IMG/VR virus record: IMGVR_UViG_3300046007_002078
Location: 1 to 47,215 of that record
From: a virus
Reading direction: 5' to 3' (one strand)
Length of the DNA stretch: 47,215 nucleotides
Within the stretch, counting starts at the first letter, position 1. Every line of letters starts with the position of its first letter. A program made the position numbers and the translations under genes. Under the pieces are notes generated by a model. The model was not told the DNA's origin, made no database searches, and saw only the letters and a program-made list of their open reading frames with translations. Below, piece after piece: positions 1-8,783 of the stretch.

Positions 1-1
1 T

Positions 2-748
2 ATGGCAATAATCTATAGCTACCAACGGAATACAGACATACTAGCTACAGATCTTGTTATAGGTTCATCAACTAAGGTTGTAAACGGTAAAAAGAAAAAT
101 GTAACTAAGAACTTTGAAATAGGCACTATTGCTGAATTCTACAATGAGATAAGTGCTATTGCTATTGCGGGTCAAAACAATTTCTTTTTCCAAAATCAAA
201 TTGCTCCAGGTAGAAAGCAAGGTTCTATCAGTTTTATTAGCGGAGGAGGTACCGGTACACCTTTCAGTAATATTACAGTATTACGTATAAGTAAGTTTGC
301 TACTTCCGGTAATGTTATAATAGACTATATAAATACATTAGTTAGCCAAGCAATCATCATTGCACAATGTGATGATCTTAATAACTTCGGTATATATAAA
401 TTCATTAGCATAACACCAGTAGCGGGTAATCCGAATTTCTTTGACATCGTTCTAGAATCGGTTGGTGCACACGGAAGTATATTACAAGATAAGTTCTATG
501 CTATTGCGGTATATCCAGGATTTGTTAATCCAGATATTGATCCAAATGTAGGTGATAAGAATTTTGTTTACACACAATTGGTGGCATCGTCGGTATGGAA
601 CGTAGTGCACAACTTAGATAAATTCCCGTCTGTATCAATAGTAGATGACGACAACAATCAAGTATATGGTTCTGTTGTATATAATACGGTAAACGATTTG
701 ACAATTACATTCACGGCCCCATTTTCGGGTAAAGCATATATAAATTAA
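2..748 (+). CDS. Tail-fibre/tail-tip-like protein
   Basis: 248 residues, probably a host-contacting tail appendage. The N-terminus (MAIIYSY, then a hydrophilic stretch and FEIGTIAEFYNE) resembles the start of small tail proteins of marine and Bacteroidota phages as I recall them. The C-terminal 60 residues (VWNVVHNLDKFPSVSIVDD and a final FSGKAYIN) look like the beta-rich tip domain that often ends phage fibre proteins. The ATG lies at base 2, so an upstream extension cannot be excluded, although the MAIIYSY start looks natural. A similar C-terminal domain recurs in the next gene, 5 bases downstream. It is co-directional with two more fibre genes and the lysis cassette. The structural role is inferred from this context and composition. 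Confidence 0.6.
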   Translation: MAIIYSYQRNTDILATDLVIGSSTKVVNGKKKNVTKNFEIGTIAEFYNEISAIAIAGQNNFFFQNQIAPGRKQGSISFISGGGTGTPFSNITVLRISKFATSGNVIIDYINTLVSQAIIIAQCDDLNNFGIYKFISITPVAGNPNFFDIVLESVGAHGSILQDKFYAIAVYPGFVNPDIDPNVGDKNFVYTQLVASSVWNVVHNLDKFPSVSIVDDDNNQVYGSVVYNTVNDLTITFTAPFSGKAYIN

Positions 749-753
749 TAATT

Positions 754-1995
754 ATGGCAATACAATATTTAAGTAGTATAAATTTAACTACAAATCAATT
801 ACAGTATGCGGTTATACAACCAGCTACAACTGATCCTACTTTGTATACACCTGCTGAAGGACAGGTATACTATAACTCAGTAAATAAAAAATTAAAGCTT
901 TATACCGGCACCATTAGTGGCTGGGTAGATGTTGGTGCAGGAGTAACTTCCTTTGCCGCGACAGATGGCACATTTATAAATCTAACACCTAATACAACAC
1001 AAACAGGTGCTGCTACATTAATTGCTGATCTTAGTGCTACCGGAACACCGGACAACACAAAGTATTTAAGAGGTGATAATACTTGGTCACCTGTTAGTGG
1101 TATATCAGGCACAACTTATGACTTAGACACTATTCAGGTAGCAAGTAACGTTGCTATTGTTTTAGTTGGCTCAGATTCTACTACAGATACGGTAACTTTA
1201 GTTGCTGGTACAAATATAACCCTAACCGATGATGGTGCTGCTAATATAACTATAGATGCTGCAAACCCTGATCAAACAGTAACATTAACGGGTGAGGTTA
1301 CTGGTACAGGTACAACTAGTATATCTACAACTGTTTCAAACGGGGTTTTAGATGTTGCTAATTTTAATGCAGCAGCAATCGTAACAGAAGCTGAAGGGAT
1401 TGAAAATAATGATAACGATACTACATTACCAACAAGTGCAGCTGTTAAAGCTTATGTTGATGCAGCCGTAGTCGGTGGCTTAATATACCAAGGTGGATAT
1501 GACGCAGCAACTAACACCCCGAACTTAGATTCACCTCCTACAATAGCAGGTATCAAAAAAGGATGGACATATACAGTTACAGTTGACGGTACGTTCTTTA
1601 CGGAGCAAGTTAGAGTAGGTGATGTATTAATTGCAGAAATTGATTCGCCAACAACTTTAGCAAACTGGACAACTGTTCAGAATAACATCGACATAGCCAG
1701 CTTAACACAAATAGGTATTGGTAATGTAAATGCCGGAACCGGAATTGCTGTTAGTTATTCAAATGGTACCGCTACAGTAAGTGCTCAAACAAGTTCATAC
1801 GTTACAACAATATCGGCTACCTCAACAATAACACATGGTTTAAATACAAGAGATGTAAATGTACAATTATACGATACGGTTACATTTGAAACTATATTCT
1901 CAGACGTTGCGCGTCCAACTGTAAATACAGTTACAATAACGTTTGCAACGGCACCAACCAACCCTATTAGAGTATTAGTTACAAAGGTTGGGTAA
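754..1995 (+). CDS. Tail-fibre-like protein
   Basis: 413 residues, Thr/Ala/Asn-rich and almost without Cys or Trp, typical of a beta-structured fibre. The early part (about residues 25-60) reads 'ATTDPTLYTPAEGQVYYNS..KKLKLYTG', a pattern used in fibre proteins to describe short beta repeats. The middle holds 'KYLRGDNTW' and 'NDTTLPTSAAVKAYVD', both common in phage tail-fibre chains. The C-terminal 65 residues (ITHGLNTRDVNVQLYD ... NPIRVLVTKVG) are a tip domain similar to the one ending the upstream gene. It sits 5 bases after that gene and 17 bases before the 891-residue fibre, so all three are probably translated from one message. A host-range role is inferred. Confidence 0.65.
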   Translation: MAIQYLSSINLTTNQLQYAVIQPATTDPTLYTPAEGQVYYNSVNKKLKLYTGTISGWVDVGAGVTSFAATDGTFINLTPNTTQTGAATLIADLSATGTPDNTKYLRGDNTWSPVSGISGTTYDLDTIQVASNVAIVLVGSDSTTDTVTLVAGTNITLTDDGAANITIDAANPDQTVTLTGEVTGTGTTSISTTVSNGVLDVANFNAAAIVTEAEGIENNDNDTTLPTSAAVKAYVDAAVVGGLIYQGGYDAATNTPNLDSPPTIAGIKKGWTYTVTVDGTFFTEQVRVGDVLIAEIDSPTTLANWTTVQNNIDIASLTQIGIGNVNAGTGIAVSYSNGTATVSAQTSSYVTTISATSTITHGLNTRDVNVQLYDTVTFETIFSDVARPTVNTVTITFATAPTNPIRVLVTKVG

Positions 1996-2012
1996 TTTAA
2001 TACAAATTTAAT

Positions 2013-4688
2013 ATGAGCCAAAAATTTTACAGCGAGGTAACTCTCGAAACTTTAAATAATGCTACTACTGACACCGATCGATTCTTGGTAGGTGATAGTG
2101 GTACTATAAAATATAGAACAGGTTCGCAATTACTGTCTGATTTAGGTGTTAGTGGATTATATGTACCATATACAGGTGCAACCGGTAATGTTGATTTAGG
2201 AACACATACTTTAAGTTCTTATAACTTAATAGTTAATCATACTAGTGGAAGTGGTGTAGCTGCGTCAATAACTAAAGGTGGTAGTGGAGAAGCATTAACT
2301 ATAAACAAAACAAGCGGCAGTGGAAATGCAATGAGCGTAACTGGTGGATTAACTTCATTAGTTGACTTGACACTTTCTAGTATACCAAACGCAACTATAG
2401 ATACAGATAGATTTATAGTATCAGATGGTGGTGCTATAAAATATAGAACTGGAGCGCAAGTGCTGTCAGACATAGGTGGTCAACCTGCTTTAACTAATCC
2501 TATTACAGGAACAGGTACATTAAACTTTGTATCTAAATTTACATCAACAGGTTCTACGCTAGGTGATAGTCAGATATTTGACAATGGAACAAACGTAGGT
2601 ATTGGAACAAACATACCAAGCTCTACATTACAGGTTGGGAACGGCACTGGATTAAAAAACATTTTAATAAGCGGTAACGGTAATAACTTAGGCTTAGGTG
2701 GCTTAAGTGTTTCTTTCTTAGGATTTGCAACAGGTACTATTTCTACAGTAAATACATCAGGAGCGGTTCCTTTGGGTGTTGGTACAAGATCAACACAACC
2801 ATTAGTCTTGGGTACAAATAACGCTGAAAGAATGCGAATTGATTCTTCAGGCAACGTTGGTATTGGAACAAGTTCACCAGTTGATTATCAAGTTTTTGGT
2901 TATGGTGCAAATATAGAAAACAGAGGCGGTCGAGGTGGTGGCTTTGTTTCTACAAATTCAACTGCAACACACAGAATGGTTTTAAGTGTGGATAGTTCGG
3001 CTGGTGTTGGTATGATTAAAAGTGTAACAAATACACCTTTAACTTTTGGGGTTAACGATTCAGAACGTATGCGTATCACTTCAAGTGGAAACGTAGGAAT
3101 TGGAACTTCAAGTCCGGCTTCTGCTAATAAATTAGAGGTAAACGGTAGAGTATTTACTGATCAATTACAATATACAAGAGCAATTAATATAAGTGATGCG
3201 AATCTTGATGATTATGTAAATGCAGGTTTCTATAATGGAACAAATATTACAAATGCCCCGAGTTCAGGTTGGTTTTGGGTAACAGTTGAAAGATATTCAG
3301 ATACTGTAGATTGGGCTCATCAAACAGCAACAACTTTTGGTTCAGGAAATACAGCTAACTTAATATATACAAGAACAAAAACAGGTGGTATTTGGACAAA
3401 CTGGAAAAAATTAATAGATTGGACAGACATCAATGGAACAACAAATTATGTATCTAAATTTACAGGTAATAATTCATTAGGTAATAGTCAGATATTTGAC
3501 ACTGGTACAAACGTAGGCATTGGAACGACAAACCCAAACTATCAAACAGCCGGAAGATTAGTTGTTGATATAAACGGCTCATCTCAATCTTTGTTAGGTT
3601 TTAGTATTGCAACAAATCCAAGTGCTTATATTGCAGCAACTTCAACATTAACTGAATTAGCGTCTGTTTCAAATCCGTTGTTATTTACAGTAGGTTCAGA
3701 ACGTATGCGTATTACTTCAGGCGGAAACGTTGGAATTGGAACGACAACGCCAAGTGAAAAATTAACAATTACTGACGGAAAATTGTTTTTAAGTACATCT
3801 GATCCAACAATTGGTGGAAAAATTTATGGATATAACGATACATCTGTAAATTTATATTCGGGTGGTTTAAAGTTTCAAACAAGATATTTTGATGGTTCAA
3901 ATTATGTTTATGCTGATAGAATTACTATTAATGGTTTGGGAAACGTAGGAATTGGAACGACAAATCCAACATATAAATTTGAAGCAAACGCTGGTTCTTC
4001 ACAATATATTAATGCAAGGTTTTATGGTTCAAGTCATTCATTAGTACAAATAGAAAGTACAAGTGCAGGATTTCAATCATTATTATCTTTTGCGTCGCCA
4101 ACAAGAATATATTCTACTGGATTGCAAGGAGATGGCAGATTTAGTATTTACGATAATACTGCTAATTTAGAAAGATTTACAATTTCTACAAGCGGAAACG
4201 TAGGTATAGGAACAAGTAGTCCGAGCGCATTATTACAAACAACCGCAACTAATGCAAGTGGTATTATTTCTTCTTTAGCATTAGAAAATTTTATATCTAC
4301 AAACCCCGCAAACGGAAATGGTGTTGCAATAGATTTTAGGTTAAATAATAATAATAATCCAAGTTACGTTGCAGGTAAAATAAGTTTAGTAAATACTTTT
4401 TTTAGGTCTAATACTGATATGATATTTTCAGTAGCAAATTCAGATACACTAAACGAACGTATGCGTATTACCTCAAGCGGCAACGTTGGGATTGGAACAG
4501 CAAGTCCAAACGCAAGTGCAATACTTCATTTACGCTCAACTACACAAGGGTTTTTGCCTCCAGTTATGAGAACAGGAGAAAGAAATGGCATAAGTAACCC
4601 TGCGGTAGGATTAATGATATTTAACGAAGAAGACGGGGCGGTACAAGTATTTACCGATGAAGGTTGGAGAACATTAGCTTGGGCATAA
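2013..4688 (+). CDS. Tail fibre with VGIGT repeats
   Basis: 891 residues, a long repetitive fibre. From about residue 195 to 830 it carries eight copies of the (G)NVGIGTxxP motif, most preceded by ERMRITSSG or a variant, as in trimeric beta-stranded fibres of flavobacterial phages and adhesins. Residues about 9-45 (NNATTDTDRFLVGD, IKYRTG, SDLG) are repeated at about 119-155 (PNATIDTDRFIVSD, IKYRTG, SDIG), showing an internal duplication. The C-terminus (STTQGFLPPVMRTGERNGI ... EGWRTLAWA) is the ending typical of Bacteroidota fibre and adhesin proteins, here without an S74 chaperone. Probable function is receptor binding. Repeats make this gene prone to recombination and assembly error. Confidence 0.75.
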   Translation: MSQKFYSEVTLETLNNATTDTDRFLVGDSGTIKYRTGSQLLSDLGVSGLYVPYTGATGNVDLGTHTLSSYNLIVNHTSGSGVAASITKGGSGEALTINKTSGSGNAMSVTGGLTSLVDLTLSSIPNATIDTDRFIVSDGGAIKYRTGAQVLSDIGGQPALTNPITGTGTLNFVSKFTSTGSTLGDSQIFDNGTNVGIGTNIPSSTLQVGNGTGLKNILISGNGNNLGLGGLSVSFLGFATGTISTVNTSGAVPLGVGTRSTQPLVLGTNNAERMRIDSSGNVGIGTSSPVDYQVFGYGANIENRGGRGGGFVSTNSTATHRMVLSVDSSAGVGMIKSVTNTPLTFGVNDSERMRITSSGNVGIGTSSPASANKLEVNGRVFTDQLQYTRAINISDANLDDYVNAGFYNGTNITNAPSSGWFWVTVERYSDTVDWAHQTATTFGSGNTANLIYTRTKTGGIWTNWKKLIDWTDINGTTNYVSKFTGNNSLGNSQIFDTGTNVGIGTTNPNYQTAGRLVVDINGSSQSLLGFSIATNPSAYIAATSTLTELASVSNPLLFTVGSERMRITSGGNVGIGTTTPSEKLTITDGKLFLSTSDPTIGGKIYGYNDTSVNLYSGGLKFQTRYFDGSNYVYADRITINGLGNVGIGTTNPTYKFEANAGSSQYINARFYGSSHSLVQIESTSAGFQSLLSFASPTRIYSTGLQGDGRFSIYDNTANLERFTISTSGNVGIGTSSPSALLQTTATNASGIISSLALENFISTNPANGNGVAIDFRLNNNNNPSYVAGKISLVNTFFRSNTDMIFSVANSDTLNERMRITSSGNVGIGTASPNASAILHLRSTTQGFLPPVMRTGERNGISNPAVGLMIFNEEDGAVQVFTDEGWRTLAWA
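2595..4499 (+). repeat. Coding repeats: eight VGIGT units
   Basis: Imperfect DNA repeats encoding NVGIGT(S/T/A/N)xP, spaced irregularly, inside the 891-residue fibre gene. The DNA of each unit is close to aacgtaggtattggaac, with third-position drift. Units differ in length and in the sequence between them, so this is a diverged beta-repeat array rather than a fresh tandem duplication. Confidence 0.8.
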
Positions 4689-4708
4689 ATAATAAAAACT
4701 AAATAAAT

Positions 4709-5041
4709 ATGACAAATTTTAAATGGGTCTTTGGACCAATGGAGTGCTACGTTGATGTAGACGGATTAATGGACGTAGTGTATACAGTAAATTGGAGATA
4801 CCAAGCTACGAGAGAAAATGAAGGTAAAGAATACTTTGCTGAAGTATATGGGGCAACAGGAGTAGCTTTTCCTGATCCAGCAACATTTGTTCCTTATGAC
4901 CAAATCACAGAAGAAATGGTAATTGGTTGGATGGAAGCATCTTTGGATGTACCTGCAATGCAAGTAAATTTAGACAAACAAATTGATTTAGAAATCAATC
5001 CTGTAACAATAAGTTTACCACCACCTTTTAAAAATGAGTAG
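4709..5041 (+). CDS. Small conserved phage protein next to fibre and lysis genes
   Basis: 110 residues. The sequence has an alternating beta pattern with 'ECYVDVDGLMDVVYTVNWRY', then 'FAEVYGATGVAFPDPATFVPYDQITEEMVIGWME', and a proline-rich tail PVTISLPPPF. I recall proteins of this build (two beta halves, '..PDP..F.PYDQ.TE..VIGW') in many marine phages near the tail-fibre end, with no known function. The protein has no signal peptide or membrane segment. Its end overlaps the holin-like gene by 8 bases, so it is coupled to the lysis cassette. It could be a small tail or fibre-associated protein; this is not shown. Confidence 0.65.
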   Translation: MTNFKWVFGPMECYVDVDGLMDVVYTVNWRYQATRENEGKEYFAEVYGATGVAFPDPATFVPYDQITEEMVIGWMEASLDVPAMQVNLDKQIDLEINPVTISLPPPFKNE

Positions 5042-5249
5042 TAGAGAAAAAATAGATCTATTTTTAAATAAATGGGTCAGCAGAAAGCTTACGGTATTTG
5101 TCGTGGCTTCTGCTGGTCTATTCTTTAAAACAGTAGATTCGCAGGATTGGGTTATAATAGCTACAACATATATTGCTGTAGAAGGAGCAACTAATATAGT
5201 GGAACGTTTAATGAAAGCAAAGAATGACAACCAAGGAAACAATATCTAA
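5034..5249 (+). CDS. Putative holin (small membrane protein)
   Basis: 71 residues. A charged N-terminus ([18 protein letters not shown]) leads into a hydrophobic segment (about residues 19-32, [13 protein letters not shown]) and a second weaker one (about 40-52, [13 protein letters not shown]), then a basic, hydrophilic C-terminus. Size, membrane segments and position directly before an M15 endolysin fit a class II-type holin that opens the inner membrane for lysis. It overlaps the upstream gene by 8 bases and the endolysin by 26 bases, typical of a lysis cassette. Assignment is from context and topology, because holins share little sequence. Confidence 0.6.
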   Translation: MSSREKIDLFLNKWVSRKLTVFVVASAGLFFKTVDSQDWVIIATTYIAVEGATNIVERLMKAKNDNQGNNI

Positions 5250-5688
5250 ATACGGCAAGCCAAATGTAACTGGTGATGGTTATCTTGTTACAATACTATT
5301 GCCTTATCCGATGCGATTAGCTTGGGACACCGAATCTGTTGTACATAAGATGAGATGCCATAAATTAGTATCTGGTAGATTCTTAGCGGTATTTAACGAA
5401 TTGTTAAGAGTATATGGTTATGCTAAAATAAAAGAATTAGGTATTGATTTATTTGGTGGTTGTTTTAACTTTAGAAAAATGAGAGGTGGTAATGATTGGT
5501 CTATGCACTCATGGGCAATAGCCATCGATTTAGATCCCGGTAGAAACCAATTAAAAGAAACAAGTAAAACCGCAAGGTTTGCAAGGCCGGAATATAAAGC
5601 TATGATTGATATATTTTACAAGCATGGGTTTATATCTTTAGGAAGAGAGAAAAATTATGATTGGATGCACTTTGAAATAAAAGAATAA
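5224..5688 (+). CDS. Endolysin, M15 family peptidase
   Basis: 154 residues, a single catalytic domain of the VanY / L-alanyl-D-glutamate peptidase (M15) family that cleaves peptidoglycan stem peptides at lysis. The zinc ligands expected for M15 are visible: H95 and D102 in [12 protein letters not shown] (H-x6-D) and H149 in DWMHFE. There is no N-terminal signal peptide, so access to the wall depends on the holin-like protein encoded just upstream. It overlaps that gene by 26 bases and ends one base before the spanin gene. The length is close to other phage M15 endolysins and no cell-wall-binding domain is present. Confidence 0.85.
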   Translation: MTTKETISKYGKPNVTGDGYLVTILLPYPMRLAWDTESVVHKMRCHKLVSGRFLAVFNELLRVYGYAKIKELGIDLFGGCFNFRKMRGGNDWSMHSWAIAIDLDPGRNQLKETSKTARFARPEYKAMIDIFYKHGFISLGREKNYDWMHFEIKE

Positions 5689-5689
5689 T

Positions 5690-6160
5690 ATGAAAAACCT
5701 GATATTGATATTAGCATCGACAGTACTTATAGCGTGTGGTGCCAGAAAAGTAAATAAAGTAGATAAAGTAGAAGACAAAACAGTTGTAGAAGTTGTTACG
5801 CAAAAAGATTCTATTCAAACTACCAATAAAACAGAAATTAAATACGATGTCGAGAATTACGAAATATCAGTAGTACCTATGGATTCCACTAAAGAATTTG
5901 TAGTAGAAGGTAAAAAGTATTTTAATGCTCGTATTTTAATCAAAAAAAAGAAAGATAACACTTTATACTCCAACGATAATAAAGTGTCTAAAACAAGCTT
6001 AAAACAAGCTAAAACAATAACTAAGGAGCGTAAGACTGAGAAAACAAAAGTTGTAGATAAAAAAGAAGCTAAAACATTTTGGTTTTGGTTATCGTTCTGG
6101 ATTATATTACTATTATTAATTATTTGGTTGTATCAAAAATTTAAAAGTAAACTGTTTTAA
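5690..6160 (+). CDS. Putative unimolecular spanin (u-spanin)
   Basis: 156 residues. The N-terminus is a lipoprotein signal with lipobox LIAC (Cys16). The centre is charged and lysine-rich (about residues 18-128), and the C-terminus is a single strongly hydrophobic segment (about 130-148, FWFWLSFWIILLLLIIWLY) followed by a basic tail. A protein anchored to the outer membrane by a lipidated N-terminus and to the inner membrane by a C-terminal TM is the layout of u-spanins such as T1 gp11, which fuse the two membranes in the last step of lysis. It follows the endolysin by 1 base. The topology is seen in the sequence; the function is inferred. The alternative is an unrelated lipoprotein, but position argues for a spanin. 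Confidence 0.75.
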   Translation: MKNLILILASTVLIACGARKVNKVDKVEDKTVVEVVTQKDSIQTTNKTEIKYDVENYEISVVPMDSTKEFVVEGKKYFNARILIKKKKDNTLYSNDNKVSKTSLKQAKTITKERKTEKTKVVDKKEAKTFWFWLSFWIILLLLIIWLYQKFKSKLF

Positions 6161-6177
6161 CCTAAAACGGCAAAATA

Positions 6178-6190
6178 TACGTAATAATAC
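6178..6190 (+). promoter_or_regulatory. Candidate promoter motif TACGTAATA upstream of groEL
   Basis: TACGTAATA begins exactly 45 bases before the groEL start codon, in the 62-base gap after the lysis cassette. The same nonamer begins exactly 45 bases before the secreted-protein gene at 9549, and a one-base variant (CACGTAATA) lies at 20727. The equal spacing suggests a phage promoter or transcription-factor site. This is inference from two to three copies. Confidence 0.35.
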
Positions 6191-6222
6191 AACTATCAAC
6201 TTAAATTAAATAAAATCAAATC

Positions 6223-7776
6223 ATGACAGAAGCAATCGTAAAGAATCTTAACTTTGGCGAAGATGCAAAGAATAAGATATTCGAAGGTATTACTAAATTA
6301 ACTAGAGCCGTAAGTTCAACACTTGGTGCTAGTGGTAAATGTGTAATATTAGAAGATGGAGCTGGTAGGCCAGTAATTACAAAGGATGGTGTAACAGTAG
6401 CGGATAGTATTATACTATTAGATCCAGTAGAAAATATGGGTGCAACGTTACTTAAGGAAGCCGCAAGAAAAACAGTTAAAGAAGCTGGAGATGGTACAAC
6501 AACTGCAACAGTATTGACCCATTCTATTTTACATCATGCTTATAAAGTTCCAAAAGGTACTAGTAGCAGAGAATTAAAAGAAGGTATTGAGAATGCCACA
6601 GAAAAAGTAATTAAATATTTAGAAAGTATTGCAATACCAGTATCAGGAGATATGATTGATAACGTAGCTACTATATCTGTTAATAACGATCCTGAATTAG
6701 GTAAAGTTATTGCGGATGCTTTTAGAGCTGCTGGTGACAATGGTATTGTAATGATGGAAATGTCAGATCTTAATACTACAGAAATAGAGGTTATTGATGG
6801 TATTCAATATGATAAAGGATTAGTTAATTCGCACTTTGTAACTAATGCTTCAAAGAAAGCGGCAGAGTTAGATAATGCTTTAGTTCTTATCATTGAATCA
6901 CCAGTTGAAAATATTAGACAAATACAAGGTGTTTTAGAACACTGTATGAAAATAAAAAAACCATTACTTATTATTGCAGATATGGAACCACAAGTTCTTT
7001 CGGTAATTGCAATGAATAAAGTTAAAGGTAATTTAAAAGCAAACGTTATTAATGCACCAACATACGGTGTTAATAAAAAAGATACATTAGATGATTTAGC
7101 ATTATTAACTGGTGCTACAATTATTAACGAAGATCTTGGAGATGATATGGATCTTATAACTCCAGAACATTTAGGATCATGCATTAAAGCTGTAACAACC
7201 GATGCAGAAACAATTATTCAAGTTGGAGAATATTCACAAGAAGTATTGGATCTTATTGATACAGTAAAAAAACAATTAGAAACAGCTAAGAACCCGGCCG
7301 AGGTAATTAGATTGGAAAGAAGATTAGCAAGATTATCAGGTAAAGTGGCTGTCGTAAAAGTTGGCGCTGGATCCGATATAGAATTAAAAGAAAAAGCAGA
7401 TAGAGTTGAAGATGCAATCTGTGCAACAAAAGCGGCTATTAAAGAAGGTATTGTACCAGGCGGAGGAATTGCTTTATTAAATGCTGCAATGTATATTGGT
7501 GGATTAACAGAAGGGGAATGGGTATTACTAGATGCAATCAAAGCTCCTTATCATACAATATTATTAAATGCAGGAATTGAAATACCAATACCACAAGAAG
7601 AAGGCTTAGGTTTAAATGTTATAACTGGTGAAACAGTTAATATGATTAAAGCCGGTATTATTGATCCATTACTTGTAACAAAGTCTGCATTAAAGAATGC
7701 TTCTTCAGTTGCTACAACTATTTTATCAACCGATTGTGTAATCAATAATCTTAGAATTAATGAAGGCAATAGGTAA
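6223..7776 (+). CDS. groEL: Phage GroEL-like chaperonin
   Basis: 517 residues, full-length group I chaperonin that would fold proteins, probably phage virion proteins, in an ATP-driven ring. Equatorial ATP-binding motifs are present: KDGVTVA at 54-60, GDGTTTATV from G89 with D90, and VPGGG around 411-415. The catalytic Asp in RVEDA is D397 (E. coli D398). The apical domain is recognisable (KPLLIIAD, NKVKGNLKANVINAPTYG). It is about 30 residues shorter than E. coli GroEL and lacks the Gly-Gly-Met C-terminal tail, ending in LRINEGNR. It is divergent from host chaperonins along its whole length, which argues against recent capture. It overlaps groES by 17 bases, in the order groEL then groES, the reverse of most bacterial operons. 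Confidence 0.93.
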   Translation: MTEAIVKNLNFGEDAKNKIFEGITKLTRAVSSTLGASGKCVILEDGAGRPVITKDGVTVADSIILLDPVENMGATLLKEAARKTVKEAGDGTTTATVLTHSILHHAYKVPKGTSSRELKEGIENATEKVIKYLESIAIPVSGDMIDNVATISVNNDPELGKVIADAFRAAGDNGIVMMEMSDLNTTEIEVIDGIQYDKGLVNSHFVTNASKKAAELDNALVLIIESPVENIRQIQGVLEHCMKIKKPLLIIADMEPQVLSVIAMNKVKGNLKANVINAPTYGVNKKDTLDDLALLTGATIINEDLGDDMDLITPEHLGSCIKAVTTDAETIIQVGEYSQEVLDLIDTVKKQLETAKNPAEVIRLERRLARLSGKVAVVKVGAGSDIELKEKADRVEDAICATKAAIKEGIVPGGGIALLNAAMYIGGLTEGEWVLLDAIKAPYHTILLNAGIEIPIPQEEGLGLNVITGETVNMIKAGIIDPLLVTKSALKNASSVATTILSTDCVINNLRINEGNR

Positions 7777-8023
7777 TAATATAGTTATTTTGCCTAAGAA
7801 GGTAGAAGCTACAAAGAAAACAAAAGACGGTCTTATTTTAAAAGAAAAAGATAGTGAAGATATTAGATATAAAGAAGCAATAATTGTATCGATCAGCGAT
7901 GAAATAAAAGTCATTAAAGAAGGTGACGAAATATATTATGATAAACACGCTGGCCATACTATTGAATTTGAAGGTAATAAATATACAGTTATAAAACTAC
8001 AAGATATAGTTGTTGTATTATGA
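7760..8023 (+). CDS. groES: GroES-like co-chaperonin
   Basis: 87 residues, the usual GroES length. The start MKAIGNNIVILPKKVE matches the GroES beta strand 'RPLxDRVxVxxxE'. KTKDGLIL sits where the mobile loop and its GGIVL-type hydrophobic tripeptide lie. KEGDEIYYDKHAGHTIEFEG followed by YTVIKLQDIVVVL matches the 'VGDxVxFxxxxGxxxxxxxxxYxxxxExDIL' core. It would cap the GroEL ring encoded just upstream. The start overlaps the groEL end by 17 bases and the stop overlaps the next start (ATGA), so translation is probably coupled. Confidence 0.85.
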   Translation: MKAIGNNIVILPKKVEATKKTKDGLILKEKDSEDIRYKEAIIVSISDEIKVIKEGDEIYYDKHAGHTIEFEGNKYTVIKLQDIVVVL

Positions 8024-8466
8024 AACGGTTAGAAGCTAGTGACCTACGTGAATCTGGTTTATTAAAACATTACAGAATAATTAGGAGATGGGCTTGTAGA
8101 AATAACGGTCTTGCTGATGCAGATTTAGAATTATTAATATATTTTGATTGTTTAGATTTCTTTACTAGACATGATTATGAGGTAGGTACTTATACATATA
8201 GTTGGGATAAGATGCGCTGGGACAGGTTGTTAAAAGAAGGGTGGATAGTGGTTTGGAGAAAACGTAACCATACAACTCAAAAATACAATATATATAAAGT
8301 CTCTTTCAAGTGCAAACAACTAATAAGTAGAATGTACCGTATTATGATTGGAGACGAAGATATACCAACAAGCGAAAGAAGAAATACTATAATGAGAGGT
8401 AAAACATATACAGACACAGTTTTACAATCAGCAATAAAGAACGTTAATAAAGATAAAACACGATGA
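8020..8466 (+). CDS. Hypothetical protein, possible winged-helix fold
   Basis: 148 residues, basic. The first 100 residues look like a compact helical domain with a beta wing: 'LLKHYRIIRRWACRNNGL', 'ADLELLIYFDCLDFF', then 'DKMRWDRLLKEGWIVVWRKR' and 'TTQKYNIYKVSFKCKQLISRMY'. The helix, helix, hydrophobic strand, charged turn pattern is like MarR-type winged-helix proteins, so DNA binding is possible but not demonstrated. It is coupled to groES by an ATGA overlap and to the next gene by another. I recall relatives in other marine and Bacteroidota phages only as unnamed proteins. Confidence 0.6.
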   Translation: MKRLEASDLRESGLLKHYRIIRRWACRNNGLADADLELLIYFDCLDFFTRHDYEVGTYTYSWDKMRWDRLLKEGWIVVWRKRNHTTQKYNIYKVSFKCKQLISRMYRIMIGDEDIPTSERRNTIMRGKTYTDTVLQSAIKNVNKDKTR

Positions 8467-8765
8467 AAAATTATTTACAAGATGTGCAACCTAAAATGAC
8501 AGTTGACAATTATACAAATGCATCACAAACTTTAAATCCAAAGATGGATGCAAATACAGATTTAACATCACAACCTAAAATGGCTAATCCTGCTTTAGCG
8601 TCTACGCCAAGACCAATGAATCCTAATATTAAGAATAGTGGCGCACCTGTACCATTTAGTCCACAAAGTGCATCAACAATTAATGGTGTATTCGGAACAG
8701 GTATGGAAAATTCATTTGATAGAACAATGTCAAGTATGGATCCAGCTCAAGAACCTCAAATGTAA
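8463..8765 (+). CDS. Hypothetical disordered protein
   Basis: 100 residues, rich in Pro, Asn, Met, Ser and Thr, with a recurring 'xPKM' pattern (QPKMTV, NPKMDA, QPKMAN) in the first half and MNPNIKNSGAPVPFSPQS in the second. No fold or motif is recognisable and the protein is probably unstructured. It starts inside the stop of the previous gene (ATGA overlap), which supports it being a real translated gene. Function unknown. Confidence 0.55.
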   Translation: MKNYLQDVQPKMTVDNYTNASQTLNPKMDANTDLTSQPKMANPALASTPRPMNPNIKNSGAPVPFSPQSASTINGVFGTGMENSFDRTMSSMDPAQEPQM

Positions 8766-8783
8766 TTACTAAACAACAAAGAT

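Noticed and set aside
2-4688. Possible diversity-generating retroelement target in the fibre genes
   Set aside because: No reverse transcriptase and no template repeat with adenine-specific differences in the window; the VGIGT units are ordinary diverged coding repeats.
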